Below, one piece after another: positions 53,520 through 62,575 of a stretch of DNA of 64,000 nt (position 1 is the stretch's first letter; every line of letters begins with the position of its first letter). A program made the position numbers and the translations under genes. This DNA is from Nitrospirota bacterium (GTDB taxonomy: Bacteria; Nitrospirota; Nitrospiria; Nitrospirales; NS-4): positions 53,922 to 117,921 of the forward strand of contig VBOG01000107.1 of the NCBI GenBank assembly GCA_005877815.1. Reading direction: 5' to 3'. The notes beneath the pieces are model-generated. The model worked only from the letters and a program-made list of their open reading frames with translations. It did no database searches and was not told the DNA's origin.

Positions 53520-54963
53520 CTGGCTGAAAGACGTCAAACACGACTACGACGTGATCGTCATCGGCTCGGGATTGGCGGGCCTGACGGCAGCCAACCGCCT
53601 GGCCACCTGCGGCTATTCCGTGCTGCTGCTCGAGCACCATTATAATTTCGGCGGCATGGCCACCTGGTTCAAACGCCGGGGCAACCACATCTTCGACATT
53701 TCCCTGCATGGCTTTCCGATCGGCATGGTGAAAACATGCCGCAAGTACTGGTCGGCCGACATCGCCGATTCCATCGTGCAGATCAAGGGCATCCGCTTCG
53801 ATAACCCGCAGTTCTCCTTCACCACCACCTTTGACAGGACCGACTTCACCGACAAGCTCGTCACCTATTTCAAGATCCCGCCGGCCACGGTGGAGGCCTT
53901 CTTTCAGTTTGCCCGGAGCATGAATTTCTACGACGATCAGGCGATGACGACTCGCGATCTGTTCCAGAAATACTTTCCCGGCCGTCACGACCTGTGGCGT
54001 CTGCTGATGGAACCCATCGCGTATGCCAATGGTTCGACGCTCGACGATCCGGCTATCACCTTCGGCATCGTCTTTTCGAATTTCATGAACAAGGGTGTGT
54101 ACACGTTTCAAGGCGGCACCGACAAGCTCATCATGAAGATGAAAGCCACGCTGAAGGCCCACGGGGTCGACTTGCGCCACCATGCGCTGGTGGAAAAAGT
54201 GCTGATTGAAAAGGAACGGGTCGCCGGCGTCGTGTGCAACGGGCGCACGATCCGTGCGAAGGCGGTCCTCTCCAACGCCAACCTGACCGCCACGATTCAT
54301 TCCCTGGTCGGCGACGAGTATTTCGGGTCGGACTTCATCCGGGAAGCCAGAGCCGTCCGGCTGAACAGCAGCAGCTGCCAGGTGTACATGGGGATCCGCA
54401 AAGGGGAGACGATCCCCAACATCGGCGATCTGTTCTTCACCTCCTCCCACCCGGTGTTTGACTCCGAGGCGCTGAACGCCATGGACGTGACCAGCCGCAC
54501 CTACTCCCTCTACTACCCGGACACGCGCCCGGGGTCGGACCGCTACGCCATCGTGTGTTCGACGAACGCCAACTACAGGGATTGGGCCGCGTTGAACGAG
54601 GATGCGTACCGACGGGAAAAAGAGCGGCTCATCGAAGGCGTCGTCGCCACGCTCGAGAAATATCTTCCCGGCGTTCACGGCAAAATCGATCATCTTGAAG
54701 CCTCGACGCCCCGCACCTTCGAGCACTACACCCGGCATGTCAACGGAGCGTCGTTCGGCACCAAGTTCGAGGGGCTGAAGGTCAGCCAGAATCTTCCCAA
54801 ACAAATCAGCGGACTCTTTCATGCAGGATCCGTCGGCATCATCATGTCCGGCTGGCTCGGCGCCATCAACTATGGGGTGATCGTCGCGAACGAGATGGAC
54901 AAACATCTGCGGCAGGCCACGGGGTGTATGGTTCAGTCTCCGGCCATGGCGACCCATGAGTAG
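53509..54963 (+). CDS. Phytoene desaturase-like FAD oxidoreductase (second copy)
   Basis: The 484-residue relative of the preceding gene has [20 protein letters not shown] and [16 protein letters not shown] at the N-terminus. [20 protein letters not shown] is the C-terminal flavin motif. The two copies differ widely in sequence, so they probably act on different steps or form a heteromer. It overlaps the preceding gene by 11 bases and the FabG-like gene by 8 bases. Confidence 0.85.
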   Translation: MPADWLKDVKHDYDVIVIGSGLAGLTAANRLATCGYSVLLLEHHYNFGGMATWFKRRGNHIFDISLHGFPIGMVKTCRKYWSADIADSIVQIKGIRFDNPQFSFTTTFDRTDFTDKLVTYFKIPPATVEAFFQFARSMNFYDDQAMTTRDLFQKYFPGRHDLWRLLMEPIAYANGSTLDDPAITFGIVFSNFMNKGVYTFQGGTDKLIMKMKATLKAHGVDLRHHALVEKVLIEKERVAGVVCNGRTIRAKAVLSNANLTATIHSLVGDEYFGSDFIREARAVRLNSSSCQVYMGIRKGETIPNIGDLFFTSSHPVFDSEALNAMDVTSRTYSLYYPDTRPGSDRYAIVCSTNANYRDWAALNEDAYRREKERLIEGVVATLEKYLPGVHGKIDHLEASTPRTFEHYTRHVNGASFGTKFEGLKVSQNLPKQISGLFHAGSVGIIMSGWLGAINYGVIVANEMDKHLRQATGCMVQSPAMATHE

Positions 54964-55708
54964 GGCGAGCTTCGACTACAGCAGTCAGACGATCGTCGTG
55001 ACCGGAGGCACCCGCGGGATCGGCCGCGCGATTTCCCGGCGGTTCCTCGACGCAGGGGCAACGGTGGTGGCGACCTACACCGCCAACCGCGATGCCGCGG
55101 ACGAGTTCAAGACGTCAGCTGGGCCTGCCGCCGACCGGTTGCATCTGAGGAAATTTGAGGTCGAGGATTACGCGCAGGCGAAGGCGTTTTATGCCTATCT
55201 CGAAAAAGAACACAAACACTTCACCGTGCTGATCAACAACTCGGGCATCCGGAGGGATTCGGTCCTTGCGATGATGCCGCTGGACGACTGGCAAAAGGTG
55301 CTGGACGTCAACCTCACCGGCGCGTTCAACATGTCCAAGTTGGCCGTCCTGATGTTCATGGCCAATCGGTATGGCCGCATCATCACGATCACGTCCCCCT
55401 CAGGACGTTTCGGGTTCGAGGGGCAGGCCAATTACGCCGCCTCCAAGGCCGGATTGGTCGCGATGACCCGCTCGCTCTCGAAAGAAGTCGCGTCTCGCGG
55501 TATCACCGTGAACTGCGTCTCGCCGGGGCTTATTGACACGGACTTCATCGCGGATCTCCCCGACAAGTTGCGCAAGGAATATCTCGCCGCCATTCCCCTG
55601 AAGCGTTTCGGCACCCCGGACGAAGTGGCGGCCAGCGTGCTCTTCCTTGCATCGCGCGATGCGGACTACATCACCGGCTCGGTCCTCTCGGTTGACGGAG
55701 GCATGTAG
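54956..55708 (+). CDS. FabG-like 3-oxoacyl-ACP reductase
   Basis: Classical short-chain dehydrogenase of 250 residues. The cofactor motif [20 protein letters not shown] and the catalytic Ser and YAASK are present, and the C-terminal SVLSVDGGM is typical of FabG. It would reduce the beta-keto group made by the KAS. It follows the second flavoprotein with an overlap and is followed by the FabZ-like gene without a gap. Confidence 0.9.
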   Translation: MSRASFDYSSQTIVVTGGTRGIGRAISRRFLDAGATVVATYTANRDAADEFKTSAGPAADRLHLRKFEVEDYAQAKAFYAYLEKEHKHFTVLINNSGIRRDSVLAMMPLDDWQKVLDVNLTGAFNMSKLAVLMFMANRYGRIITITSPSGRFGFEGQANYAASKAGLVAMTRSLSKEVASRGITVNCVSPGLIDTDFIADLPDKLRKEYLAAIPLKRFGTPDEVAASVLFLASRDADYITGSVLSVDGGM

Positions 55709-56185
55709 GTGGCGCCCCGTGACCACGTCAACGAAGCCCTGGCGCTGATTCCCCATCGCCCGCCGTTTCTTTTTCTCGATGAGATCCTCGAGCGAAGCAC
55801 CACCCGCATCAAGGCACTCAAGACGCTCGATCCTGAGGAACCATACCTGACCGGACATTTTCCCGGCCATCCCATCATGCCTGGCGTCTTGCTGTGCGAG
55901 TGTATCTTCCAAGCCGGGGCGGCACTCCTTTTCGGTCGGGGGACGATCCCATCAGGCACGGTCCCGGTACTGGCGAAAATCCAGAACGCCCGGTTTCGCA
56001 GGCCGGTGAGGCCCGGTGCTCGCCTCGTGATCGAGGCGGAGATTAGCGAAGAAATCGCGAACGCCGTCATTATGAAAGGCGCCATCACGGTTGATGGACA
56101 CAATGTGCTGCGCACCGAGTTCATCGTGACCATGGCATCGCTCGGCGCGCCGCTCGATGAGCCGAGGAACGGGAGCCTGCCATGA
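55709..56185 (+). CDS. FabZ-like 3-hydroxyacyl-ACP dehydratase
   Basis: Hot-dog-fold dehydratase of 158 residues, starting with GTG directly after the FabG-like stop. [13 protein letters not shown], the catalytic His in FPGHPIMPG and the catalytic Glu in [10 protein letters not shown] match FabZ. It makes a trans-2-enoyl chain. Its stop overlaps the FabI-like start by 4 bases. Confidence 0.9.
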   Translation: MAPRDHVNEALALIPHRPPFLFLDEILERSTTRIKALKTLDPEEPYLTGHFPGHPIMPGVLLCECIFQAGAALLFGRGTIPSGTVPVLAKIQNARFRRPVRPGARLVIEAEISEEIANAVIMKGAITVDGHNVLRTEFIVTMASLGAPLDEPRNGSLP

Positions 56186-56985
56186 GCTTTCTCGGGTTGG
56201 AGGGCAAAACCATCGTCGTGTTCGGCGTGGCCAACAAGAAATCGGTGGCCTTCCATATCGGCCAGGTACTGGATGAGGCAGGCGCCAAGGTGGTCTATGT
56301 GGTGCGCTCCAAAGAACGAAAAGATACGGTGGCCCGGCTGTTGCCGGACGCGGAGATCCACGTCTGCGACGTCGAACGCGAACACGACATTGTGGCCGTG
56401 GCGGCGGACATCATGCCGGCACATCCGGTCATCCATGGGCTCGTGCATTCCATCGCCTTCGCCGACTATCACGGCGGCCTGAAGGCGTTCCATGAGACCG
56501 ATCGCAAGGCCTTCCTCCAGTCGGTAGACATCTCCTGCTACTCGCTGATCGCCATCGCCAAGGCCTTCAAATCTCATCTGGCGCCGGACGCCTCGGTGGT
56601 CACGATCTCCATCTCCACAACAAGGATGGCGGCTGAAAACTACGGCTTCATGGGACCCGTCAAGGCGGCGCTCGATTCGACCATCTGTTTTCTCGCCAAG
56701 TCCTTCAGCGGCTCCTCCCATGTGCGCTTCAATTCAGTCAACCCGGGGCTGCTGAAGACGTCGGCGTCAGCGGGCATCCCAGGCTATGCCGATGACTATC
56801 TCTACGCCGAACGCCTGACGCTCCGAAAGAAAGGCGTGACGACCAGGGAAGTCGCACATGCCGCGGCGTTCCTGCTCAGCGAACGCTCGTCGGGCATCAA
56901 TGCGCAGGGCATCGTCCTCGATGCGGGGATGTCGGTGAATTACTTCGACAAGGAGCTGATCAAGCGGGCGATGAGGCCTGAGTGA
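56182..56985 (+). CDS. FabI-like enoyl-ACP reductase
   Basis: Enoyl reductase-like SDR of 267 residues with the FabI-type cofactor motif [13 protein letters not shown]. The tyrosine-lysine pair is present in [13 protein letters not shown] (Tyr and Lys spaced as in FabI). The first FabI tyrosine, normally in the LSYLGAE segment, is missing here (TISISTTRM). This may change substrate range or activity, for example leaving some double bonds unreduced. It is followed without gap by the ChaN-like gene. Confidence 0.85.
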   Translation: MSFLGLEGKTIVVFGVANKKSVAFHIGQVLDEAGAKVVYVVRSKERKDTVARLLPDAEIHVCDVEREHDIVAVAADIMPAHPVIHGLVHSIAFADYHGGLKAFHETDRKAFLQSVDISCYSLIAIAKAFKSHLAPDASVVTISISTTRMAAENYGFMGPVKAALDSTICFLAKSFSGSSHVRFNSVNPGLLKTSASAGIPGYADDYLYAERLTLRKKGVTTREVAHAAAFLLSERSSGINAQGIVLDAGMSVNYFDKELIKRAMRPE

Positions 56986-57933
56986 ATGCGCGGCCTGGCC
57001 CTTCTTCTCGTCTTCGTATCGAGCTTCTTCTATCCCGCCGCACTTCTCTCCGCCGATGATGTGCCACTCGGTTTTCAACCGTGGCAGATTGTTGAGACCA
57101 AAACGGGTCACGTCGTCACCTTCGACGACCTATTGACGCAGGTCAATGGCGCGGACGTCGTCTACCTCGGGGAGGAACACCGGAACGCCGCCCATATCGA
57201 GTCTGCGATCAAGGTTCTTCACGGGCTTGTAGCCCGCCACCGGCGTCCCATTGTGGCGATGGAGATGTTCGGCTGGGACGGCCAGACGACCCTGGATCGC
57301 TACCTGAATGACCCGAAGATGTCCAAGGAAAACTTCATGCATGACGCGCGCTGGAAGGAGAACTGGGGAGGCGACTACTCTGACTACGCGCCACTAGTCA
57401 ACCTGGCGCGTGACCGGGGATTACCGCTGCTCGCGTTAAACCCACCGCGACCCCTGGTCCGGCGAGTCGCAAAGGAGGGGCTGGCCAATGTTAAGGACGA
57501 CTCCGATATGACGCGGTGGGGCATGCGTGACGAGGTCTTGTACGAAGACGGCGCCTATCATGACATCATTCTCAAACAGCTTCGTTCCTGCCATACGGGC
57601 CTTGCCGATGAGGCGTACCAACGGATCTACCAGGCGTCCGTGTTCCGGGATGAAGGCATGGCGAAGACGATCTCGCAAGCCCTGCATCGACTGTCCGAGG
57701 GCGGCGGTCCCATCGTCAGCTACACGGGGGGAGGCCACATTCAGTACGGCTTACCGGTCCCCAACCGCGTGGCGAGAAAAGAGCGTCGGCCGGTGCGCCA
57801 AATCACCGTCTATCTTCAGGGCTTCGATCCAACGCGGACAGAAGAGATTCACGCGCTCTTGCGGGAAGGCATTGCGGACTACGTCTGGCTGACGCCGCTC
57901 AGCACGCACGGCCCTTCCGGACGGTGCCTGTAA
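56986..57933 (+). CDS. ChaN/Tiki-like exported protein
   Basis: The 315-residue protein has a signal peptide (LALLLVFVSSFFYPAALLSA) and the ChaN-type fold. GADVVYLGEEHRNAAH near residue 55 and YTGGGHIQYGLP near the C-terminus match the conserved ends of the haem-binding ChaN/erythromycin-esterase-like group. No lipobox cysteine is present. It ends the operon. Its role there is not obvious. A link to export or to a metal cofactor is speculative. Confidence 0.75.
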   Translation: MRGLALLLVFVSSFFYPAALLSADDVPLGFQPWQIVETKTGHVVTFDDLLTQVNGADVVYLGEEHRNAAHIESAIKVLHGLVARHRRPIVAMEMFGWDGQTTLDRYLNDPKMSKENFMHDARWKENWGGDYSDYAPLVNLARDRGLPLLALNPPRPLVRRVAKEGLANVKDDSDMTRWGMRDEVLYEDGAYHDIILKQLRSCHTGLADEAYQRIYQASVFRDEGMAKTISQALHRLSEGGGPIVSYTGGGHIQYGLPVPNRVARKERRPVRQITVYLQGFDPTRTEEIHALLREGIADYVWLTPLSTHGPSGRCL

Positions 57934-57975
57934 CGACTGTTTTGCCGATCTTCGGCGAGGAAGTCGACCGTCGTA

Positions 57976-58977
57976 TTAATAATAGGTCGCGAGCTGGATG
58001 ACTTGCTGGACGCTGCGAAGGTCGAAATGGCCAGCCTCGGCGAAGATCATGAGATGCGAGAGGGTTTCTTCATGCGGCTTCTGCTCGTGATAGTACCGCG
58101 GGTGGGTCATGCTTTCATAGACGTCGGCGACCGCAAGGATGCGGGCAAATTCACCGAGGGGCGGGCCCTTTTTCTTCGCCGGATACCCCATCCCATCCAA
58201 CCGCTCATGGTGATCCAGCACTGCCTCAATGACCGCTTCCGGAATCCCCGGCGTGAGATTGAGAACATCCGCGCCGTACTCCGGATGGCGCTGCAGGAGA
58301 TCGTGATCCTCCTGGGTCAAATTTAATTTCGTGAGCACGTCCTCCGGGATGCGCGCGTGTCCGATATCGTGCATGACAGCCGCCGTGCCGAGATCCATCA
58401 GCCGCTCATCAGAAAATCTCCGCATGATGCCCATGGACAGGACCATCTTGGCAATGTTGACGCAATGCGCAAAGGCAAACCGGTCGGCTTCCTGCACTTT
58501 GGCGAGATGTTTCAACCCCACCGGTTTTTTTGCGAGCGACACGATGATTTCATTGACCAGCTTCATCACGCGGTCGACGTTGATCGCTTTTCCCGCCCTG
58601 GCGAGGGCCATGCTCTCCTGTACCGTAGACTCCGCTTCACGCTGGAGTTTCGCGGCCGTCTCTAACCGCGCCTGATAGTCATCGTCCTTGGGCTCGGGTT
58701 CCTTCTCTTCGAACGGCGCGATTTCCGCGTAGACCGCTCCGCAGGATTGGAGCTTATACAGCTCATTCTGGGTGCGAATCATCATGCCGGGACCGTCGAA
58801 CATGCTGCTAAAGACGCAGGGCCTGTCCAGCGAATAGATCGTCATCCCGATGCGAAGGCGCAGGGCAAGGATTTTCTGTTTCTCTCGTGTATCGGCGTTC
58901 AGAGGCGTTAGTCTCCCAGGTCCGTGGCTGGCCCCTATTTTATCCTGTCTTTTCCGTACGTCAAGACTCTTCGACAT
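57976..58977 (-). CDS. HD-GYP domain protein with DUF3391-type N-terminus
   Basis: Probable cyclic-di-GMP phosphodiesterase, 333 residues. The N-terminal half (LRLRIGMTIYSLDRPC) resembles DUF3391. The HD motif is MHDIGHARIPEDV (the usual Lys after HDIG is His). HHERLDGMGYPAKKKG is the GYP motif, and ADVYESMTHPRYY follows. It is convergent with the ole/FAS-like operon and upstream of nothing obviously linked. Confidence 0.88.
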   Translation of the reverse strand: MSKSLDVRKRQDKIGASHGPGRLTPLNADTREKQKILALRLRIGMTIYSLDRPCVFSSMFDGPGMMIRTQNELYKLQSCGAVYAEIAPFEEKEPEPKDDDYQARLETAAKLQREAESTVQESMALARAGKAINVDRVMKLVNEIIVSLAKKPVGLKHLAKVQEADRFAFAHCVNIAKMVLSMGIMRRFSDERLMDLGTAAVMHDIGHARIPEDVLTKLNLTQEDHDLLQRHPEYGADVLNLTPGIPEAVIEAVLDHHERLDGMGYPAKKKGPPLGEFARILAVADVYESMTHPRYYHEQKPHEETLSHLMIFAEAGHFDLRSVQQVIQLATYY

Positions 58978-58982
58978 TAAAG

Positions 58983-60557
58983 CTAAAAGACGATGGTGTA
59001 CTGGAGGCGGGCCCGGTTCTCGATCAACGAGACATTGCCACCGACGTCCGCGCCGCCCAAACGCGTCGTGATGACGCCGTAATCGAACTGCAGCTTATTC
59101 TCGTGACCATTGAAATACCAGTTTAGCCCGCCAACCGTGGAGGTGATCATGTCATGCCCCAGTTGGGTGTCGGGATCCATCGAGCCGTAGCGACCCACGA
59201 CCTCCAACTTCGTCGGAATGAGAAAATATCCCCCCTGAACATAGTAGCCGGTGGCATTCCCGACACGGTGCGCGGACTCTCGCGTGTCCACGTTCCGAAC
59301 AAAACCCTCCGCCTGGAGCGACAGGCCCTTGTACTTGAACACGAAATCAAGGCCTGTGGTGCCGATATTCACTACGCCTTGATTCAGCAAGCGCCCGTTC
59401 CCCAACGACGCAATGGCCGTGGAAACTTGGTTGCTGCTGCCTGCACCAGTGGTATTCGTCTGTAGACCGCCGTTGTACCCATAGCTCGCGCCGACCGCCA
59501 ATTGCGGTGTTTGTGAATTCTTCAAGTCGCCTTCCGGGTACCCCGGCTTGCCCAGCAGATCCGCGGTGATTCTGCCGACATACATCAGTTCATTCGCATT
59601 GCCGGGAGTATTCAAGCCAAGTCTATTGATGTTAATGCCCACCCCGTTGAACACCCCCATCGCGTAATTGATGGGGTATTTTGTCTGATCGCTGAAAAAT
59701 GTCACGCCCTGATCGCGGCGATCAATCACATTAGGGACGAAGGCCTCCGCGACGAAATTCCGATCCACAAACTGCAGGAAGGCGGAACTTTGAAACTCCT
59801 GGCGACCAAAGTGCGTCCGAAATTGCCCGATCCGCAAATTCGCCCAGGGGATCTGTTTCAGTGTTAGATAGGCATCGTAGAGTTGCGCCGTAGAACGGGA
59901 CCCACCTTGCTGCGTCGTCGCATCGTTCGTATCGCTCCGGAACTGAACGAAGTATTCAGTCTCCGGATTAAAGGCAAAACCCTCGAACACCAACCGGACG
60001 CGGTGCACGCCGAACACATCCACGCTCTCGCCGTGCTTCAACGGCGTAATCGCGCCTGTCGAAGAGACCAACGGAAAATTCTTGCTATCGCCAATCGTAT
60101 TGTAGGCGGTGTTGAAGTGGCTGTCGGTGAACCGCGGTTGTATCCGGAGACGGATTTTCAAGCGAAACGTGTCCTTGAACTGCGTATAGATTCCCCGATC
60201 ATAGCCGAATTTGATACCCTTCCCGAGATCCACCGTCGTATCGGAATCAGGCGTTTTGGCTGGGTCTGCCTTTGCGGTTGGCTGTTGCGCCTCTGACGGC
60301 TTCGCCGCAGCTGGCTGGCCCGTCGAGGTATCCGGCACGACCGGCGGCTGCGATCCCCCCGGCGCCCGCTCAGCATCGCGAATCGCCTCGTCATACTCAG
60401 ACTGCGTAATGATGCCTTTTTTCAGCAAGAATTTGAGGGCCGCGTCAGCCGCGACGGCGGGATCCCAGAGAACCAGAATGACGCCTGCCGCAAGAAGAGC
60501 GGCCGTCCATCGTTCCCGCGCGCGCCTCACCTGTCCCGCAAACGTCACGTGTGCCAT
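58983..60557 (-). CDS. Phosphate-selective porin O/P-like outer-membrane porin
   Basis: A large porin of about 524 residues with a signal peptide (LLAAGVILVLWDPAVAA). A short helical segment follows (KKGIITQSEYDEAIRDAE). A long beta-barrel resembles the OprO/OprP family (e.g. DTFRLKIRLRIQPRFT, RLVFEGFAFNPETEYFVQF). It ends in RLQYTIVF with terminal Phe. The start is ATG 60557 with AAGGGAG eight bases upstream, not 60575. A palindrome lies 31-46 bases upstream. It may transport phosphate or other anions. Confidence 0.85.
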   Translation of the reverse strand: MAHVTFAGQVRRARERWTAALLAAGVILVLWDPAVAADAALKFLLKKGIITQSEYDEAIRDAERAPGGSQPPVVPDTSTGQPAAAKPSEAQQPTAKADPAKTPDSDTTVDLGKGIKFGYDRGIYTQFKDTFRLKIRLRIQPRFTDSHFNTAYNTIGDSKNFPLVSSTGAITPLKHGESVDVFGVHRVRLVFEGFAFNPETEYFVQFRSDTNDATTQQGGSRSTAQLYDAYLTLKQIPWANLRIGQFRTHFGRQEFQSSAFLQFVDRNFVAEAFVPNVIDRRDQGVTFFSDQTKYPINYAMGVFNGVGININRLGLNTPGNANELMYVGRITADLLGKPGYPEGDLKNSQTPQLAVGASYGYNGGLQTNTTGAGSSNQVSTAIASLGNGRLLNQGVVNIGTTGLDFVFKYKGLSLQAEGFVRNVDTRESAHRVGNATGYYVQGGYFLIPTKLEVVGRYGSMDPDTQLGHDMITSTVGGLNWYFNGHENKLQFDYGVITTRLGGADVGGNVSLIENRARLQYTIVF

Positions 60558-60587
60558 TCGTACGGCTCCCTTCATTATTATGTTTGC

Positions 60588-60603
60588 TAACTTAATAAAG
60601 TTA
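60588..60603. promoter_or_regulatory. Inverted repeat TAACTT-AATA-AAGTTA, candidate Rrf2 operator at the porin
   Basis: Perfect 6-bp inverted repeat with 4-base spacer just upstream of the porin ribosome-binding site. The core TTAATAAAGTT matches TTAGTAAAGTT upstream of the Rrf2-type gene at 10 of 11 positions. Shared control is inferred. Confidence 0.45.
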
Positions 60604-60619
60604 AGTGCACCATAAGAGC

Positions 60620-61552
60620 CTATTGCTCACGACCGGCGCGGTCTGGGCGATTTCCCGACGAGGCCGAAAGAGCCGGGGGCGCCTCTGTTTCCAAAGCCGC
60701 CGGCCTCTGCGTGGTAAAAAAGATGTATAAGAGGTAGATGTCTATTACAATCGCTATCGCCATGAGGGTATACGCCCATGGACTCTGGATCAATTTCAGA
60801 TCGATCAGCACGCGGGAGAGCCCAAAACCGACCACCCAGACGTCAAAACTCATGCAGATGCGACGAAATGTTTCGGGATCGAGTCGTCTAATGACGTATG
60901 CTCCAAGCGGAATGCCAAGCAGCACGCTCGGCACAATCGTCGAGAAAATGCCCTCGCTCTCCGCCGTAAACAGGCCCAGGTAGTAATACACAATGGCGGT
61001 CAAGCTGGACTCAGCGACACGGATCAATCCGAGGCCGGCCCGAAACTCTCTTTTGACAAGGCCCTGATTGTTGAACAACACCGCGAGCGGCGGACCGGAA
61101 ACCGTGGTGACGGAATACAGGAAGCCCAGCCCCGTCCCGAAAGGCACGCCAATGAGATGTTCCGATCGAATCGGCCTTCGAATCCCCGCGGCCTGAATGA
61201 GGATCAGCGGCAGAAGAAACGCGTACGTGACAAATTTGATCCAGCCCGGATGGAGCGAGGCGAGAAGGTAACTGCCGACGGCGATGCCAGGCAATAGCCC
61301 AATGAGAATTGGATAGATCCTCTTCCAGACCGCCGGAATGCTCTCTCGATTGATAAACAGAACATACACATTGATAAAGACTTCGATGAGAACCAGAGCC
61401 GGGTTCAGGATCCGATTGGTATAGAAAATGAGCGCGACCGGGACGGTGAGCGATGAAAAGCCATACCCCAGCGCTCCATTCACAAACGCGGCGAGAAAGG
61501 TGATCCCCAGAAGGACCATGACAGCAGTATCGAGATCGAGTAAAGCCATCAT
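60620..61552 (-). CDS. TauE/SafE-family sulfite/sulfur permease
   Basis: Multi-pass membrane protein of 310 residues with about eight helices. GYGFSSLTVPVALIF and LYSVTTVSGPPLAVLFNNQG are typical of the TauE/SafE family. These transporters export sulfite or other organic or inorganic anions. The ATG at 61552 overlaps the stop of the Rrf2 gene (ATGA), so the two are co-transcribed and the regulator probably controls the permease. It is followed by the porin gene. Confidence 0.87.
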   Translation of the reverse strand: MMALLDLDTAVMVLLGITFLAAFVNGALGYGFSSLTVPVALIFYTNRILNPALVLIEVFINVYVLFINRESIPAVWKRIYPILIGLLPGIAVGSYLLASLHPGWIKFVTYAFLLPLILIQAAGIRRPIRSEHLIGVPFGTGLGFLYSVTTVSGPPLAVLFNNQGLVKREFRAGLGLIRVAESSLTAIVYYYLGLFTAESEGIFSTIVPSVLLGIPLGAYVIRRLDPETFRRICMSFDVWVVGFGLSRVLIDLKLIQSPWAYTLMAIAIVIDIYLLYIFFTTQRPAALETEAPPALSASSGNRPDRAGREQ

Positions 61553-62025
61553 GCGCGCTCCGATTTACGACGAACGGCCCCAAGGCGCGCAGGGCGGTTG
61601 CTGCGCGTACCTGAAATAAAATCTTCCAGGCTGTAGTTGTCCAAAATATCCGCGATGGCGTTCCGCACCCCGCCCATCACATGCTGGAGGGGGCAGTAGG
61701 ATTTCTTGGCATAGGGGCAATCCTCGCATTTCCGGTACGCCGTCTTGCTGACGCAACCGATCGGGGCCAGGGGGCCGTCCAGGACGCGGATCACCTGGCC
61801 CAACGTCACGTCCTTGGGCGGCTTGATGAGCTGATAGCCGCCCTGGATGCCCCGTGTACTCGCCAACAGGCCCGCATGTTTCAGGGACAGGAGAATCTGT
61901 TCCAGGAAGACAATAGGCACGTGCTGCTCTTCCGCGATCTGTTGCCGGGTAATCGGGTGCCCATAATGCTTGGTCAACTCGATCAAGGCCCGCAAGCCAT
62001 ACTCGCTTTTTTTAGAAAATCTCAT
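61549..62025 (-). CDS. Rrf2-family Fe-S transcriptional regulator
   Basis: The 158-residue regulator starts MRFSKKSEYGLRALIELTKH, the typical Rrf2 winged-helix opening. STRGIQGGYQLIKPP is the recognition wing. The cysteines in GCVSKTAYRKCEDCPYAKKSYC could bind an iron-sulfur cluster, as in IscR and NsrR. It likely senses redox, sulfur or iron state and controls itself and the permease/porin genes. Confidence 0.92.
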   Translation of the reverse strand: MRFSKKSEYGLRALIELTKHYGHPITRQQIAEEQHVPIVFLEQILLSLKHAGLLASTRGIQGGYQLIKPPKDVTLGQVIRVLDGPLAPIGCVSKTAYRKCEDCPYAKKSYCPLQHVMGGVRNAIADILDNYSLEDFISGTRSNRPARLGAVRRKSERA

Positions 62026-62053
62026 CGCACCGCATCATCAGTGTCGTTAATGT

Positions 62054-62064
62054 TTAGTAAAGTT
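62054..62064. promoter_or_regulatory. Candidate Rrf2 autoregulatory site
   Basis: TTAGTAAAGTT lies 29-39 bases upstream of the Rrf2 ATG and matches the palindrome core before the porin. Position near the start suggests promoter overlap. Confidence 0.35.
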
Positions 62065-62128
62065 GTCGAGATTGTATAGATTTCGTCCTCGACCGTCAAG
62101 ATGTTTGTGCTTCGGAAGATAAAGGCGC

Positions 62129-62575
62129 TTAGAGAGAGAGCGGCCTGGTGGGAGAGAGCACCGCCGCGGGATCGTTCTTCCAGACAGAGGGATCCGCATC
62201 CACATAGAGCTCGACTTCGTTGCCGTCGGGGTCCGCCAGATAGAGGCTTTGGCTGACCGTATGATCGCTCATGCCGGTGATGGCCACGCCCGCCCTTTCC
62301 AACTCAGTCTTCGCGGTGCGGAGTTCCTGGAGCGTGTCGCCGATCTTGATCCCGATGTGGTACAGGCCAAGATGCCGCCCGCGTGGAGTCGACGGCGCGT
62401 CTCCCACCTCGATCAATAGGAGTTCGTGGTGCGTACGACCGGAGGTCAGCGCCGCCGCCGCGCCACCGAACGTACGCCCCACTTCCTGAAATCCGAGCAA
62501 GTCCCGATAAAACTTCAGGGACCGTTCGAGATCCTTCACATAAAACACGACGTGGCCGAGATAGCGTGCTTTCAT
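62129..62575 (-). CDS. VOC/glyoxalase-family protein
   Basis: A vicinal-oxygen-chelate fold protein of 148 residues. HVVFYVKDLERSLKFYRDLLGFQEV opens the fold, and HLGLYHIGIKIGD and DPDGNEVELYVDADP supply the metal-ligand region. Members act as dioxygenases, lyases or resistance proteins. It overlaps the rhodanese gene stop by 4 bases (ATGA). Confidence 0.87.
   Translation of the reverse strand: MKARYLGHVVFYVKDLERSLKFYRDLLGFQEVGRTFGGAAAALTSGRTHHELLLIEVGDAPSTPRGRHLGLYHIGIKIGDTLQELRTAKTELERAGVAITGMSDHTVSQSLYLADPDGNEVELYVDADPSVWKNDPAAVLSPTRPLSL

Noticed and set aside
53416-54957. 513-residue open frame on the minus strand
   Set aside because: It lies exactly antisense to the second FAD oxidoreductase, which has clear FAD motifs. 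Long antisense frames are expected from high-GC third codon positions.
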